In this document: in pieces, positions 18,129 to 27,596 of the stretch | Numbering within the stretch: the stretch's first letter is position 1 | Layout of the letters: each line of letters opens with the position of its first letter | Assembly: GCF_900109995.1 (NCBI RefSeq) | Contig: NZ_FOCB01000002.1 | Coordinates: 290,981-354,980 of the forward strand | Reading direction: 5' to 3' | Length of the DNA: 64,000 bases | From: Pseudomonas sp. ok272 | GTDB lineage: Bacteria > Pseudomonadota > Gammaproteobacteria > Pseudomonadales > Pseudomonadaceae | Translations under genes and position numbers: made by a program | Notes under the pieces: generated by a model | Told to the model about the DNA's origin: nothing | Databases searched by the model: none | The model's input: the letters and a program-made list of their open reading frames with translations, nothing else

Positions 18129-19132
18129 GGCAGCAGGACCATGCCGGCCAGCGACAGGCCAGCGGCGGTACCGATGAGCATCACCGGCTCGGCGCGATTG
18201 AAGCGCCCGCTGGTGACCGCTGCGTGCAAGGCCGTGGGGATCGACGCGGCGACCTGGTTGCCGTGATAACGGTAGATATCCACCAACACGCTGGAAGAGA
18301 CATGCAGGCGGCGGCGCATATGTTCCAGCGACAGATGACTGGCCTGGTGCGGCACGACCGTGGCGATCTGCTCCAGGGTCAATCCGCTTGCCGCCAGCAA
18401 GCGCGCAAGGTAGTCCTCGATCAACGCGCTGGCCTGCCTGAACAGTTGCTTGCCGCGCATGTGGAACAGGAAGTCGCGGTCCGTCATCCCCGCGCGCGGA
18501 TTACGTCGCGTGCCGCCCGCGCGGATCTCACAGAGTTCGCTGCCTTGCGGGTGGGTTTCAACCAGGCTGGCGAGGATCCCGCTGCTGCCGTCGCCCCGCT
18601 CAACAATGGCGCACGCGGCGCCGTCGCCGAAAATCAGGGAGGACTCTTCATCCGCCCAGTCGATACCCCGCGAGGCCAGGTCGGCCGACACAATGGCGAT
18701 GCGGCGGTAGGTGCCGGCATTCAACAAGCCGGCGGCAACCTGCAGCGCCGAGATGAAGCTCACGCAGCTGCTGTTGATGTCAAAACCGGGGGTGCCGGGC
18801 GCCAGGTGGGCGACTTTGAGAATGTGCACGGCGGTGCAAGGCAAGGCCTGCACCGAGATCGCCGACGCCGAGATCAGCAAATCGATGGACGCGGCCTCGA
18901 TGCCCTGCCGGGCCAGCGCGTCGTGAAGGGCCGCGGCGGCCAACTCGGCCTGGCTGGCAGTGTCCGTGGCATGAAAGCGGTGCGCGATGCCCGAACGCTT
19001 CTCGACGTAACCGGCGGGCTTGTTGAGCCGCCGATCAAGATCGCTGGAGGCTACGCAGTTGGGGGGGAGCGCCACGCCGGTGGCGATGACCTTCAAGGGC
19101 AGCAAAACGGGCGATGAAGACATTGATGTCAT
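18125..19132 (-). CDS. 3-oxoacyl-ACP synthase III family (KAS III) condensing enzyme
   Basis: 335 residues from the ATG at 19132. The FabH-type triad is complete: Cys in DINSSCVSFIS, His in VVPHQASHLS and Asn in YHGNQVAAS. KAS III enzymes start chains by condensing an acyl thioester with malonyl-ACP; relatives such as OleA join two acyl chains. The first gene of the nine-gene operon, it probably commits carbon to the product. The start is uncertain: in-frame ATGs also lie at 19159 and 19123, and none has a strong Shine-Dalgarno site. Confidence 0.85.
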   Translation of the reverse strand: MTSMSSSPVLLPLKVIATGVALPPNCVASSDLDRRLNKPAGYVEKRSGIAHRFHATDTASQAELAAAALHDALARQGIEAASIDLLISASAISVQALPCTAVHILKVAHLAPGTPGFDINSSCVSFISALQVAAGLLNAGTYRRIAIVSADLASRGIDWADEESSLIFGDGAACAIVERGDGSSGILASLVETHPQGSELCEIRAGGTRRNPRAGMTDRDFLFHMRGKQLFRQASALIEDYLARLLAASGLTLEQIATVVPHQASHLSLEHMRRRLHVSSSVLVDIYRYHGNQVAASIPTALHAAVTSGRFNRAEPVMLIGTAAGLSLAGMVLLP

Positions 19133-19330
19133 TGATTGTTCGACCCTGAACCCAGACATGAAAGACGGCAAGCCGCGATGCCATTGAGACGTTCACCTCG
19201 ACCCAGAGTCACTAGGCATGAATAAGGAAGGGGGAAGTCGTGGCCGCGAGTCTAATCCAGCGGGATCAACGCTGGATATAAGAGTCATCTGAATCCAAGG
19301 CGAGAAGCGAGAGCGGATGACGCACAACGA

Positions 19331-19753
19331 TTAAACAACCTCGCGCAGCAGATCCAGTGCGCCAGCACCGGCCCTGGCCACCTGCGCATCCTGGCCGGAC
19401 TGTACGCCGGAGACACCCACGGCGCCCACCACCTGCCCCGCCACCCAGATCGGCACCCCGCCCTCCAGTGTCCCGCTGAGCAGCGGCACCGAGAGAAAGG
19501 CCGTGCGTCCGCCGTTGATCATGTCTTCGTAGACCTTGGTTTCCCGGCGCCCGAGAGCCGAGCTGCGGGCCTTTTCCGTGGCGATGTACGCGCCCACTGG
19601 CGCGCAGTCGTCCAAACGCTCCAGGGCCAAGGGGTGACCGCCGTCGTCGACTACGGCAATCGCCACCGGCCACTGGTTGGCCCGGGCTTCCCTGCGGGCG
19701 GCTTCGAGAATCAGAACGACGTCGGCGTGAGTCAGTACCGCTTTGCTGTGCAT
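19331..19753 (-). CDS. GlcG/HbpS family haem-binding-like protein
   Basis: 140 residues. VVDDGGHPLALERLD, the central KARSS and the C-terminal GAVGVSGVQSGQDAQVARAG block are the conserved signature of the GlcG/HbpS (DUF336) family. Members bind haem or cobalamin-like ligands or sit in glycolate and diol catabolic operons; the role here is not known. It lies 25 bp after the ABC ATPase and ends the catabolic operon. The ~200-bp gap to the lipid operon holds no gene. Confidence 0.82.
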   Translation of the reverse strand: MHSKAVLTHADVVLILEAARREARANQWPVAIAVVDDGGHPLALERLDDCAPVGAYIATEKARSSALGRRETKVYEDMINGGRTAFLSVPLLSGTLEGGVPIWVAGQVVGAVGVSGVQSGQDAQVARAGAGALDLLREVV

Positions 19754-19778
19754 GGTGGTGGATTCCTTGGGTGGGTAT

Positions 19779-21410
19779 TCAAGCGGTGACGGCCAGCCTG
19801 CGGGTCAGCCAATCGGGGTCCATCTGCGGCACCGAGGCCAGCAGCTTGGCGGTGTAGTCGTGATGGGGCGGGCTGAAGACCTGCGCCAACGAGCCTTGCT
19901 CGACAATTTTGCCCTGGTGCATGACCACTACCTGGTCGGCGATGCCCTTCACGGTTTCGATGTCGTGGGTGATGAACAGGTACGAAAGCCCGAGCTGCGC
20001 CTGGAGCCGCTGCAACAGTTGCAGGATGTCCTTGGCCACGATCTGGTCGAGGGCCGAGGTGACTTCATCGCAGATGATCACCTGGGGCTCGGCGGCCAGG
20101 GCGCGGGCGATGCAGATGCGTTGCTTCTGGCCACCGGACAGCTCGCCCGGAAAGCGGTCGATGATCCGCGCCGGCGACAGTTCGATCTGCTCCAGCAGTT
20201 GATGAATGCGCGCCTCCTTGGCCTTGCCGGTGAGGCCCAGGTAGAACTCCAGTGGCCGGCCGAGGAAGTCGCGCACCCGCTGACGTGGATTGAGGGCGGT
20301 ATCCGGCATCTGGTAGATCATCTGGATATGGCGCAGGGTGTCCCGGTTGCGCTCACGGTAGCCGAGCGCCAACGGCTCACCCTGGAAGTAAAGCTGGCCC
20401 TTGCTGGCCGGCAGCAACCCGGTCAACACCCGGGCCACGGTGGATTTTCCCGAGCCCGACTCCCCCACCACCGCCACTGTCGCGCCCTTGGGCACTTCCA
20501 GGGAGATGTCGTGGAGGATCGGCAACTGCCCGTAGCCCGCCGACACACCCGCCAGCTTGAGCACTGGCACCTGCTGGGCGAAGGTCTTGGGGATGTGCTG
20601 CATCTCGCGCACCGCCCACAACGACTTGGTGTAGTCCATTTGCGGGGCCGCCAGCATCTGCCGCGTCGGCGCCTGCTCCACTGTGTGGCCGTGGCGCAGG
20701 ACCATGATCCGGTCGGCCATCTGCGCGACCACCGCCAGGTCATGGGTGATGTAGAGGGCGGCAGTCCCAAACTGCTGGACCACTTCGCGGATAGCCGCCA
20801 GCACGTCCACTTGGGTGGTGACATCCAGCGCCGTGGTCGGTTCGTCGAAGATGATCAGGTCGGGCCGACACGCCATCGCCATGGCAGTCATCGCGCGCTG
20901 CAACTGGCCGCCGGAGACTTGGTGCGGATACCGAAAGCCGATGTGTTCGGGATCCGGCAGACGCAGGCGGCGGTACATCTCGACCGCGTCGGCGCGCGCC
21001 TGCTCTTCGCTGAGCACGTGGTGCTGCACGGCGGTCTCGACGTACTGGTCGATCAGGTTGTGCGCCGGGTTGAACGCGGCCGCCGCCGATTGGGCGACGT
21101 AGGCGATGCGCGAGCCCCACAGCTTGAGTTTGTCCTTCTGCGGTGCCTGGGCCAGGTCCACGCCATCGAAGACGATGCTGCCCTGGGTGATCCGACAGCC
21201 CGGGCGCTCAAAGCCCATGGCCGCCAAGCCCAGAGTGGACTTGCCGGCGCCGGACTCACCGATCAGGCCGAGGATCTCGCCACGGTGCAGTTGCAGGTCA
21301 ATGCCCTTGACGATCTCCTGCCACGCACCGCCGCTCTGCGCTTCGATGCGCAGGCCGGTGATGGTCAGCAAGGTGTCGCTACGGTTACGGCTGTTGTGCT
21401 CACTGTTCAT
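19779..21410 (-). CDS. Peptide-type ABC transporter, fused double ATPase (GsiA/YejF-like)
   Basis: 543 residues with two complete ATPase domains. Domain 1 has Walker A GESGAGKST near residue 40 and signature VSGGQLQR; domain 2 has GESGSGKST near residue 325 and signature LSGGQKQR. This is the DppD-DppF fusion arrangement of nickel/peptide transporters. The ATG at 21410 overlaps the permease stop by 11 bp and is chosen over a GTG four codons upstream. It powers import by the two permeases and binding protein upstream in the operon. Confidence 0.9.
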   Translation of the reverse strand: MNSEHNSRNRSDTLLTITGLRIEAQSGGAWQEIVKGIDLQLHRGEILGLIGESGAGKSTLGLAAMGFERPGCRITQGSIVFDGVDLAQAPQKDKLKLWGSRIAYVAQSAAAAFNPAHNLIDQYVETAVQHHVLSEEQARADAVEMYRRLRLPDPEHIGFRYPHQVSGGQLQRAMTAMAMACRPDLIIFDEPTTALDVTTQVDVLAAIREVVQQFGTAALYITHDLAVVAQMADRIMVLRHGHTVEQAPTRQMLAAPQMDYTKSLWAVREMQHIPKTFAQQVPVLKLAGVSAGYGQLPILHDISLEVPKGATVAVVGESGSGKSTVARVLTGLLPASKGQLYFQGEPLALGYRERNRDTLRHIQMIYQMPDTALNPRQRVRDFLGRPLEFYLGLTGKAKEARIHQLLEQIELSPARIIDRFPGELSGGQKQRICIARALAAEPQVIICDEVTSALDQIVAKDILQLLQRLQAQLGLSYLFITHDIETVKGIADQVVVMHQGKIVEQGSLAQVFSPPHHDYTAKLLASVPQMDPDWLTRRLAVTA

Positions 21411-22308
21411 CGCGCAGGCCACTCGTCAGGTGCAGGAACCAGTCCACTACAAAATTGACGCCGATGGTCAGCAAGGCAATGGCCGCCGCCGGCAACAACG
21501 GGGTGATGTCGCCATAGGAGATCAACGTCGCGTTGTCCCGTACCATCGAGCCCCAGTCCGCCGTCGGGGGCTGGATGCCCAGGCCGAGGAAGCTCAGGGC
21601 GCTGATGAACAGGAAGGTGAAGCAAAAGCGCAGGCCGAACTCGGCCACCAGCGGCGCCATGATGTTGGGCAGGATCTCGCGGAACATGATCCAGGCGTTG
21701 CCTTCGCCGCGCAGGCGCGCCACTTCGACGAAGTCCATCACCGCGACGTTGCTGGCCACGGCGCGGGTCAGGCGGAACACCCGGGTCGAATCGAGCACCG
21801 CAATGATGATGATCAATGTCGGGATCGAGGTGCCGAACAGGGTCAGCAGCATCAAGGCGAAGATCAGTTGCGGGATTGCCATCAGCACATCGACCACCCG
21901 TGACAGCACCTGGTCGACCCAGCCGCCCCGCGCTGCCGCGAGCAGGCCGGCCGTGCCGCCGAGCAGGAACGCCAGGGCCGTGGCCAGGGCGACGATGCCG
22001 ATGGTGTTGCGTCCGCCGTAGAGCAAGCGGGTCAACATGTCGCGTCCCAGGTTGTCGGTGCCTAGGAGGAACTGCGGTCCCCAGGGCTCGAACGCCGGGG
22101 CGACGACTTGGGACTCACCGTACGGCGTGAGCCAAGGCGCGAAGATCGCCCCCAGGGTGTAGAGCACGATCACCAGCAGGCCAAAACGGGCCGTCCAGGG
22201 CGCGATCTTCAATCCCTGCCACAGGCGCTGGCCCAGGCGGGAGCGGGAGGTGGGTTCAAGCAGCGGAGTCATCCCTTGAGCGTCGAGGTCCAGGCTTGGC
22301 TTGTTCAT
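21400..22308 (-). CDS. Peptide-type ABC transporter permease (DppC-like)
   Basis: 302 residues with six predicted helices. The N-terminal cytoplasmic stretch and the segment GTDNLGRDMLTRLLYG are typical of DppC/OppC subunits, and the EAA-like loop is EVARLRGEGNAWIMFREILP. The ATG overlaps the stop of the other permease (ATGA). With its partner it should form the inner-membrane channel of the importer. Confidence 0.9.
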   Translation of the reverse strand: MNKPSLDLDAQGMTPLLEPTSRSRLGQRLWQGLKIAPWTARFGLLVIVLYTLGAIFAPWLTPYGESQVVAPAFEPWGPQFLLGTDNLGRDMLTRLLYGGRNTIGIVALATALAFLLGGTAGLLAAARGGWVDQVLSRVVDVLMAIPQLIFALMLLTLFGTSIPTLIIIIAVLDSTRVFRLTRAVASNVAVMDFVEVARLRGEGNAWIMFREILPNIMAPLVAEFGLRFCFTFLFISALSFLGLGIQPPTADWGSMVRDNATLISYGDITPLLPAAAIALLTIGVNFVVDWFLHLTSGLRDEQ

Positions 22309-23261
22309 TTGGGGTGCCTCAACCGTGGGTTAGTGAGCACGGACAGCACGTCCGCCGTCAGGTTGAGCAGGATGTAGGTGGCCGCAAACACCAGGCTGCA
22401 CGCCTGGACCACCGGCATGTCGCGCTTCTTCACCGAGTCCACCATCAACTGGCCCATGCCCGGATACACGAAGACCACCTCGACCACCACCACGCCAACG
22501 ATCAGGTACGCCAGGTTGAGCACGATCACGTTGATGATCGGCGCCCAGGCGTTGGGCAAGGCATGGCGCAGGATCACCCGCCAGCGCGGCACGCCCTTGA
22601 GCGTGGCCATCTCGATGTAGGGGCTGGCCAGCAGGTTGATGATCGCCGCCCGGGTCATGCGCATCATGTGGGCCATGACCACCAGAGTCAGCGTCAGCGC
22701 CGGCAGCGTCACCCGATACAGGCGTTCGAGCAGCGGCTGGGACGGGTCGACGTTGGCCAGGCTCGGCAGCCAGCCGGCCTTGACCGAGAACAGCAGGATC
22801 AACAGGTACGCCAGGAAGAACTCGGGGAAGGAGATGAAGGTCAGCGTCGCGCTGTTGATCATCCGGTCGAACCAGCCGTTGCGGTAGATCGCCGCGAGAA
22901 AGCCCAGGCCCAAGGCCAGCGGCACCGCGATCACCGCCGTCACCGAGGCCAGGAACAGGGTGTTGAGCAAGCGGGTGCCGAGCAACTCAGCGATCTGCCG
23001 GCCGTTGGCCAGGGAGCTGCCGAAGTCGCCCTGGACGAATGCCCCCAGCCAGTGCAGGTAGCGCAGGTACAAGGGTTGATCCAGTCCCAGGGCCTGGCGA
23101 AAGGCAGCCACCGCCTCGGGCGTGGCCGATTGCCCGAGGATCTCGGTGGCGATGTCGCCGGGCAAAAAGTCCACCCCCAACAGGATGATCACCGAGACCA
23201 CCCACAGGCTCAGGCCGCCCAGGGCCAGGCGTTTAAGCAACAGGCTTGCCATCGGGTTCAT
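22305..23261 (-). CDS. Peptide-type ABC transporter permease (DppB-like)
   Basis: 318 residues. The N-terminal LLLKRLALGGLSLWVVSVI, the LGLDQPLYLRYLHWL segment and the EAA loop around ATLKGVPRWRVILRHALPNA identify a DppB/OppB subunit. The ATG at 23261 has a strong GGGAGGG just upstream and is preferred over an in-frame start at 23321 that would overlap the binding-protein gene. It lies 31 bp after that gene. Confidence 0.9.
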   Translation of the reverse strand: MNPMASLLLKRLALGGLSLWVVSVIILLGVDFLPGDIATEILGQSATPEAVAAFRQALGLDQPLYLRYLHWLGAFVQGDFGSSLANGRQIAELLGTRLLNTLFLASVTAVIAVPLALGLGFLAAIYRNGWFDRMINSATLTFISFPEFFLAYLLILLFSVKAGWLPSLANVDPSQPLLERLYRVTLPALTLTLVVMAHMMRMTRAAIINLLASPYIEMATLKGVPRWRVILRHALPNAWAPIINVIVLNLAYLIVGVVVVEVVFVYPGMGQLMVDSVKKRDMPVVQACSLVFAATYILLNLTADVLSVLTNPRLRHPK

Positions 23262-23292
23262 GTGCCGCCCTCCCCTTTGCCGCTGCGCCGTC

Positions 23293-24894
23293 TCATACGA
23301 ACCACCAGCGCTCGGCGGCACGCAGGCCGTCCAGGTCCCAGTTGCTGGCCAGTTTTTCGTGGCCGATGCGGCGCGAGATGCCGTCGACGTAGTTGGCGAA
23401 CAGCGGGATCAGCGCGCCGCCATCGTCACGCAGAATGCCCTGCATCTCGCCGTACATCTCGCGGCGCTTGGCGTCGTCGAGTTCGGAGCGCGCCGCCAAC
23501 AGCAGGGCGTTGAATGTATCGTTGTCCCAGAACGTTTCGTTCCAACTGGCGCCCTTGCCGTAGACCAATGAGAACGCCCAGTCTGCCGTGGGCTTGCCGC
23601 CCCAGTAGTCCATGCTCCAGGCCTTCTTCATCCAGACGTTCTTCCAGTAACCGTCATTGGGTTCACGCACCACGTTGATGTTGATACCGGCCTTGGCCGC
23701 GTGCTCCTTGAACAGCACGGCCGTGTCCACCGCACCGGCAAAGGCCGCGTCGGCGGCGCTGAGGTCGACCGTGAGCGTGCTCATGCCCGCCTGCTTGAGG
23801 TAGAAGCGCGATTTGTCCGGGTCGTATTCGCGCTGGGCCAGTTGCGGGTCGAAGTAGCGATAGCCGGAACTGATCGGGTGATCGTTGGCGACTTCGCCGT
23901 GGCCGTGGAGGATGGTCTGCAGCATGGTCTTGCGGTCCAGCGCATGCTTGAGGGCCATGCGCACGTTGCGGTCGGTGAACGGTGCCATGGTGGTGTTCAT
24001 CGGCAGGCTGTAATGCTGGCCGCCGTTGATCGAGGACACTTCCAGGGCGGTGTTGCGCTTGAGCAGGTGCACGGTCTTGAGGTCACAGCCGTTCATGGCG
24101 TGGATCTCGCCGGTACTCAGGGCGTTGGTGCGCGCGCCGACGTCGGCGATCACCAGGAACTCCACCGAGTCGAACCAGCCGCGATCGGGCTTCCAGTAAT
24201 TGGGGTTGCGCTTGACCAGCGTGCGGACGCCCGGATCGAAGGCTTCGCGGATGTAGGCGCCGCAACCGATCCCGGCCGTGGCATCGACCTTGCCATCCTG
24301 GGACGGCATCACCGGCAGGTGGTAGTCGGAGAGCAGGTACGGGAAGTCGGCATTGCCGCCGCTCAGGGTGATGACGACGGTGTCCTTGCCCTCGGTCTTG
24401 ATGTCGACAATCGGCGCCAGCAGGCTATTGGCTGCGGACTTGGAATCGGCGCCCCGATGGTGATTGAGCGAGGCCACGACATCGGCCGCTTCCAGGGACT
24501 TGCCGTTGTGGAACTCAACGCCGGGGCGCAGCTTGAAGGTCCAGACCTTGGCGTCGGCGGAGGGCTCCCAGGTCTGCGCCAGCTCGCCGATCAGTTCACC
24601 GCTGTTGGTGACTTCGGTCAGGTAGCTGTGGATCGAGTGGCCCACCGACTGCATGTAGTTGTCGCCGAAGGTGCCGGGGTCGAACGAGTCGGTGGTCGAG
24701 CCGCTGGCAATGCCCAGCTTGAAGTTGCCGCCACGCTTGGGGCTCGCGGCCGGCGTATCGGCCCAGGCCTGGCCGGGAAAGCTGGTGGCCACAGCCATGC
24801 TCGCCCCCGCCGCGAGCAGGCATTGCATGAAGGTACGTCGATCAATTCGCCCTTGTTGCAGGCCCCGTGTCAGCTCGTCAATCAGTTTGCTCAT
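23293..24894 (-). CDS. Tat-exported ABC transporter substrate-binding protein (peptide family)
   Basis: 533 residues of the SBP_bac_5 (DppA/OppA) family. The N-terminus contains DRRTFMQ followed by a hydrophobic stretch ending GQAWA, a twin-arginine signal peptide, which is unusual among DppA-type proteins. The mature part has the family block RPGVEFHNGKSLEAADVVAS. The ligand need not be a peptide: family members also carry sugars, opines and metal chelates. It is separated from the aldehyde dehydrogenase by 105 bp with no gene. Confidence 0.88.
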   Translation of the reverse strand: MSKLIDELTRGLQQGRIDRRTFMQCLLAAGASMAVATSFPGQAWADTPAASPKRGGNFKLGIASGSTTDSFDPGTFGDNYMQSVGHSIHSYLTEVTNSGELIGELAQTWEPSADAKVWTFKLRPGVEFHNGKSLEAADVVASLNHHRGADSKSAANSLLAPIVDIKTEGKDTVVITLSGGNADFPYLLSDYHLPVMPSQDGKVDATAGIGCGAYIREAFDPGVRTLVKRNPNYWKPDRGWFDSVEFLVIADVGARTNALSTGEIHAMNGCDLKTVHLLKRNTALEVSSINGGQHYSLPMNTTMAPFTDRNVRMALKHALDRKTMLQTILHGHGEVANDHPISSGYRYFDPQLAQREYDPDKSRFYLKQAGMSTLTVDLSAADAAFAGAVDTAVLFKEHAAKAGININVVREPNDGYWKNVWMKKAWSMDYWGGKPTADWAFSLVYGKGASWNETFWDNDTFNALLLAARSELDDAKRREMYGEMQGILRDDGGALIPLFANYVDGISRRIGHEKLASNWDLDGLRAAERWWFV

Positions 24895-24999
24895 GAGGTG
24901 TCCCCGTTATTGGCTGTTTTATCAGGAGTTGTCACGGCGCCTTGCTTGCACAAGCAGGCGCCGGACCCACGCACGTGTCGCCGTCCCTCTTACCACGCT

Positions 25000-26493
25000 T
25001 TATATGCGCGCCGTCACCGCCTTGACCCGGCAATAACTGCGCAGGCCTTCCAGACCCTTCTCGCGGCCGAACCCCGACAGCTTGTTGCCGCCAAACGGGG
25101 TCTCGATGCCACCGGCAAAATACTCGTTGATGTAGACCTGGCCGGCGTCGATGTCCCGGGCCAGGCGCAGGGCCTTGGTGATGTCGCGGGTGTAGATGCC
25201 CGCCGCCAACCCGAAGGGCGTGCCGTTGGCCAGTTCCAGCGCATGCTCGATCGAGTCGGCGACCTGCACCGACAACACGGGACCGAAGATTTCTTCCTGC
25301 ACCAACCGATCATTGGGACCGACGCGGTCCAGCAGCGTCGGCGCAAAGAACCAGCCCGCGCCACTGTCGGGGTCGGTCAAGCGGGTGCCGCCCGCCAGCA
25401 CGCCGATCTTGCGGGTCTTGGCGTCTTCGACGTAGGCGCTGATCTTCTCCAACTGTTCCAGGGAACTGATCGCGCCGATGCTGGGATTGCGCAGGCCATG
25501 GCCGACGCTCAACTGGTTGGCCCGGGCCGCCAGGCGCTCGACGAACTCGGCATGCAGGCTGCGCTCGATCACCAGCCGTGAACCGGCCGAGCAGATCTGC
25601 CCGGCGTTGGAGTAGATGGCCCACAGCGCGTCTTCCACCGTGGCCTCCAGGTCGCAATCCTTGAGCACCACCATCGGCGACTTGCCGCCCAACTCCAGGG
25701 TGACGCTGGTGATATTGCGCGCAGCGGCCTGCATCACCGTGCGCCCGGTTTGCACCGAACCGGTGAAGGTCACGTGTCGGACCTTGGGGTGGGCCACCAG
25801 CGGCGCGCCCACTCGGGCACCGGTGCCGGTGATCACATTGCACACACCCGCAGGCAACCCGGCCCGGTGCAGGATCTCGGCCAGCAGCAGGGCCGTCAGT
25901 GGCGTTTGCTCGGCCGGCTTGAGCACCGCTGTGCAGCCCGCCGCCAGCGCCGGCGCCAGGCCTCGGGCGGCGGTGGAGAACGGGTAGTTCCAGGGGATCA
26001 CATGGGCGGTGATGCCCACCGGTTCCAGGCTGGTTTGCGCCATATAATCCGGGCCCAGGGCCATGGTCTCACCGTGCAACTTGTCGGCAGCGCCCGCGTA
26101 ATACTCAAACACCCGCGCCGCTGAGCGCACGTCGCCCTGGGCCTCGGCCAGGGTCTTGCCGTTGTCCAGGGTCTCGATCACCGCCAGGCGTTCGGCGTTG
26201 GTCCGGATGCCCTCGGCGGCGCGGTACAGCATGCGGCTGCGCTCGGCGGGCGTCGCCTTGCCCCACGGGCCTTTGCTCGCCCGCTCGGCGGCGGCCACGG
26301 CGTGCTCGACGTCCTGTTCGTCGCCGGCGGCGAAGCGGGCAAAGGCCCGCCCCGTGCCGGGGTCGAAGGTTTCCATTGACTCGCCACCGGCAGCCGCGCA
26401 CCACTGGCCGTCGATCCAATGCGCAGACGGCAAACCGGCCAACGTGCCGCTGGCGAAGTACTCGGCGATCAACGCCTCGGTTTCAGCACTCAT
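25000..26493 (-). CDS. NAD(P)-dependent aldehyde dehydrogenase
   Basis: 497 residues. ELGGKSP (catalytic Glu) and NAGQICSAGSR (catalytic Cys) are intact, and WNYPFSTAARGLAPALAAG marks the cofactor pocket. It resembles betaine- and phenylacetaldehyde-type ALDHs. The ATG at 26493 overlaps the enolase-family gene by 4 bp, so the longer in-frame start at 26535 is rejected. It likely oxidises the aldehyde made by the GMC oxidoreductase of the same operon. Confidence 0.9.
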   Translation of the reverse strand: MSAETEALIAEYFASGTLAGLPSAHWIDGQWCAAAGGESMETFDPGTGRAFARFAAGDEQDVEHAVAAAERASKGPWGKATPAERSRMLYRAAEGIRTNAERLAVIETLDNGKTLAEAQGDVRSAARVFEYYAGAADKLHGETMALGPDYMAQTSLEPVGITAHVIPWNYPFSTAARGLAPALAAGCTAVLKPAEQTPLTALLLAEILHRAGLPAGVCNVITGTGARVGAPLVAHPKVRHVTFTGSVQTGRTVMQAAARNITSVTLELGGKSPMVVLKDCDLEATVEDALWAIYSNAGQICSAGSRLVIERSLHAEFVERLAARANQLSVGHGLRNPSIGAISSLEQLEKISAYVEDAKTRKIGVLAGGTRLTDPDSGAGWFFAPTLLDRVGPNDRLVQEEIFGPVLSVQVADSIEHALELANGTPFGLAAGIYTRDITKALRLARDIDAGQVYINEYFAGGIETPFGGNKLSGFGREKGLEGLRSYCRVKAVTARI

Positions 26494-27596
26494 TTGGCCA
26501 CCTCGCTGACCTGGTAGGTGGAGCGTTCCAGCCACTGCGGCGAGACCTCGATGCCCCAGCCCGGCGCATCACTGACCGTCACCTGACCGTCTTCGACGGT
26601 GTAGGGCGACTCGACGAACAGGCCGTCCTGCCACGGGTAATAATCCAGGCCTTCGATGGACAGCTCCAGGTACTTGCCGGCGTTGGGGATGGCCTTGAGG
26701 TAGTGCATGGTGAACAGGGTCACCAGCGACAGGTTGGCGCTGTGGGGCGTCACGGGCAGGCCCGCCTCGGCGGCCATCCGTGCGACCTTCATCGAGCGGC
26801 TGATGCCGCCCAGGTACAGGACGTCGGGCTGCACCACATCGACCGCGCGCAGGTCGATCATCCGCCGCCAGGTCGCCAGGTCGCAGTCCTGCTCGCCGCC
26901 GGTGACATCCAGGCGCAAGGCATCGGTGACCTGCTTGGTCTGCTCCAGCTCCCAATACGGGCACGGTTCCTCGAAGTGCTCGATGCCGTAGTCCTGCAAC
27001 ATCCCGCCGACCTCGATGGCGCGCTTGGGCGAGAAGCCGGAGTTGCCGTCCACCAGCAACGACACCCGGTCCCCCAGTACCTGGCGCACCTTGGGCACGA
27101 TCTGCTCGGTGCGTTGTGGCCACTCATCGATGTCGTGGCCGCACTCGGCGCCCACGCGGAACTTGAACGCATCAAAACCGTAGGTATCGCGCAGGCGCAG
27201 CAGGCGCTGGGCTTCGTCGGCGGCGCTGATGTCACGACGCATCGACGAGGCATAGGCGCGCAAACGGCCGGGGGTGCCGCCGAGCAGCTCGACCACCGGT
27301 TTGCCTTCGACCTTGCCGCGCAGGTCCCAGAGGGCGGTGTCCAGGCCGGCCATCGCCCGGCACAGGTAGGTGCCGGGGAATTTGTGCTCGCGCTCGGGGA
27401 TCAGGCTGATCAAACCGTCGATGTCGAAGGCGTCGGCCCCCAGCGCCCACGGTGCGACCTGGCGGTGGAACACCTGGGCGCTGATGTCGGCGTTGTAGGT
27501 CGACAGCTGGCCCCAGCCAATCGCCCCAGTGTCGCTGGTGACGCGGACGAACCCCACGTAGGGATCGCAGAATGTTTCAAGCTTGCTGATGCGCAT
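26490..27596 (-). CDS. Mandelate racemase/muconate lactonizing enzyme family protein
   Basis: 368 residues of the enolase superfamily. The three metal ligands are seen in sequence: Asp in LLVDGNSG, Glu in FEEPCPYW and Glu in TGGEQD. FKFRVG before them supplies the KxR-type base region, and TPHSANLSL near the end supplies a conserved His. Members abstract an alpha-proton from carboxylates (racemases, sugar-acid dehydratases). The ATG at 27596 has GGAGAGG five bases upstream and is preferred over a GTG one codon earlier. It overlaps the GMC gene by 20 bp. Confidence 0.87.
   Translation of the reverse strand: MRISKLETFCDPYVGFVRVTSDTGAIGWGQLSTYNADISAQVFHRQVAPWALGADAFDIDGLISLIPEREHKFPGTYLCRAMAGLDTALWDLRGKVEGKPVVELLGGTPGRLRAYASSMRRDISAADEAQRLLRLRDTYGFDAFKFRVGAECGHDIDEWPQRTEQIVPKVRQVLGDRVSLLVDGNSGFSPKRAIEVGGMLQDYGIEHFEEPCPYWELEQTKQVTDALRLDVTGGEQDCDLATWRRMIDLRAVDVVQPDVLYLGGISRSMKVARMAAEAGLPVTPHSANLSLVTLFTMHYLKAIPNAGKYLELSIEGLDYYPWQDGLFVESPYTVEDGQVTVSDAPGWGIEVSPQWLERSTYQVSEVAK

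Noticed and set aside
19743..21458. Long rightward open frame (571 codons) opposite the ABC ATPase
   Set aside because: The leftward strand encodes complete Walker and signature motifs; the rightward product is His/Arg/Gln-rich with no family pattern, a high-GC shadow.
23701..25581. Long rightward open frame (626 codons) opposite the binding protein and ALDH
   Set aside because: It spans two clear leftward genes and their gap and has shadow-type composition.
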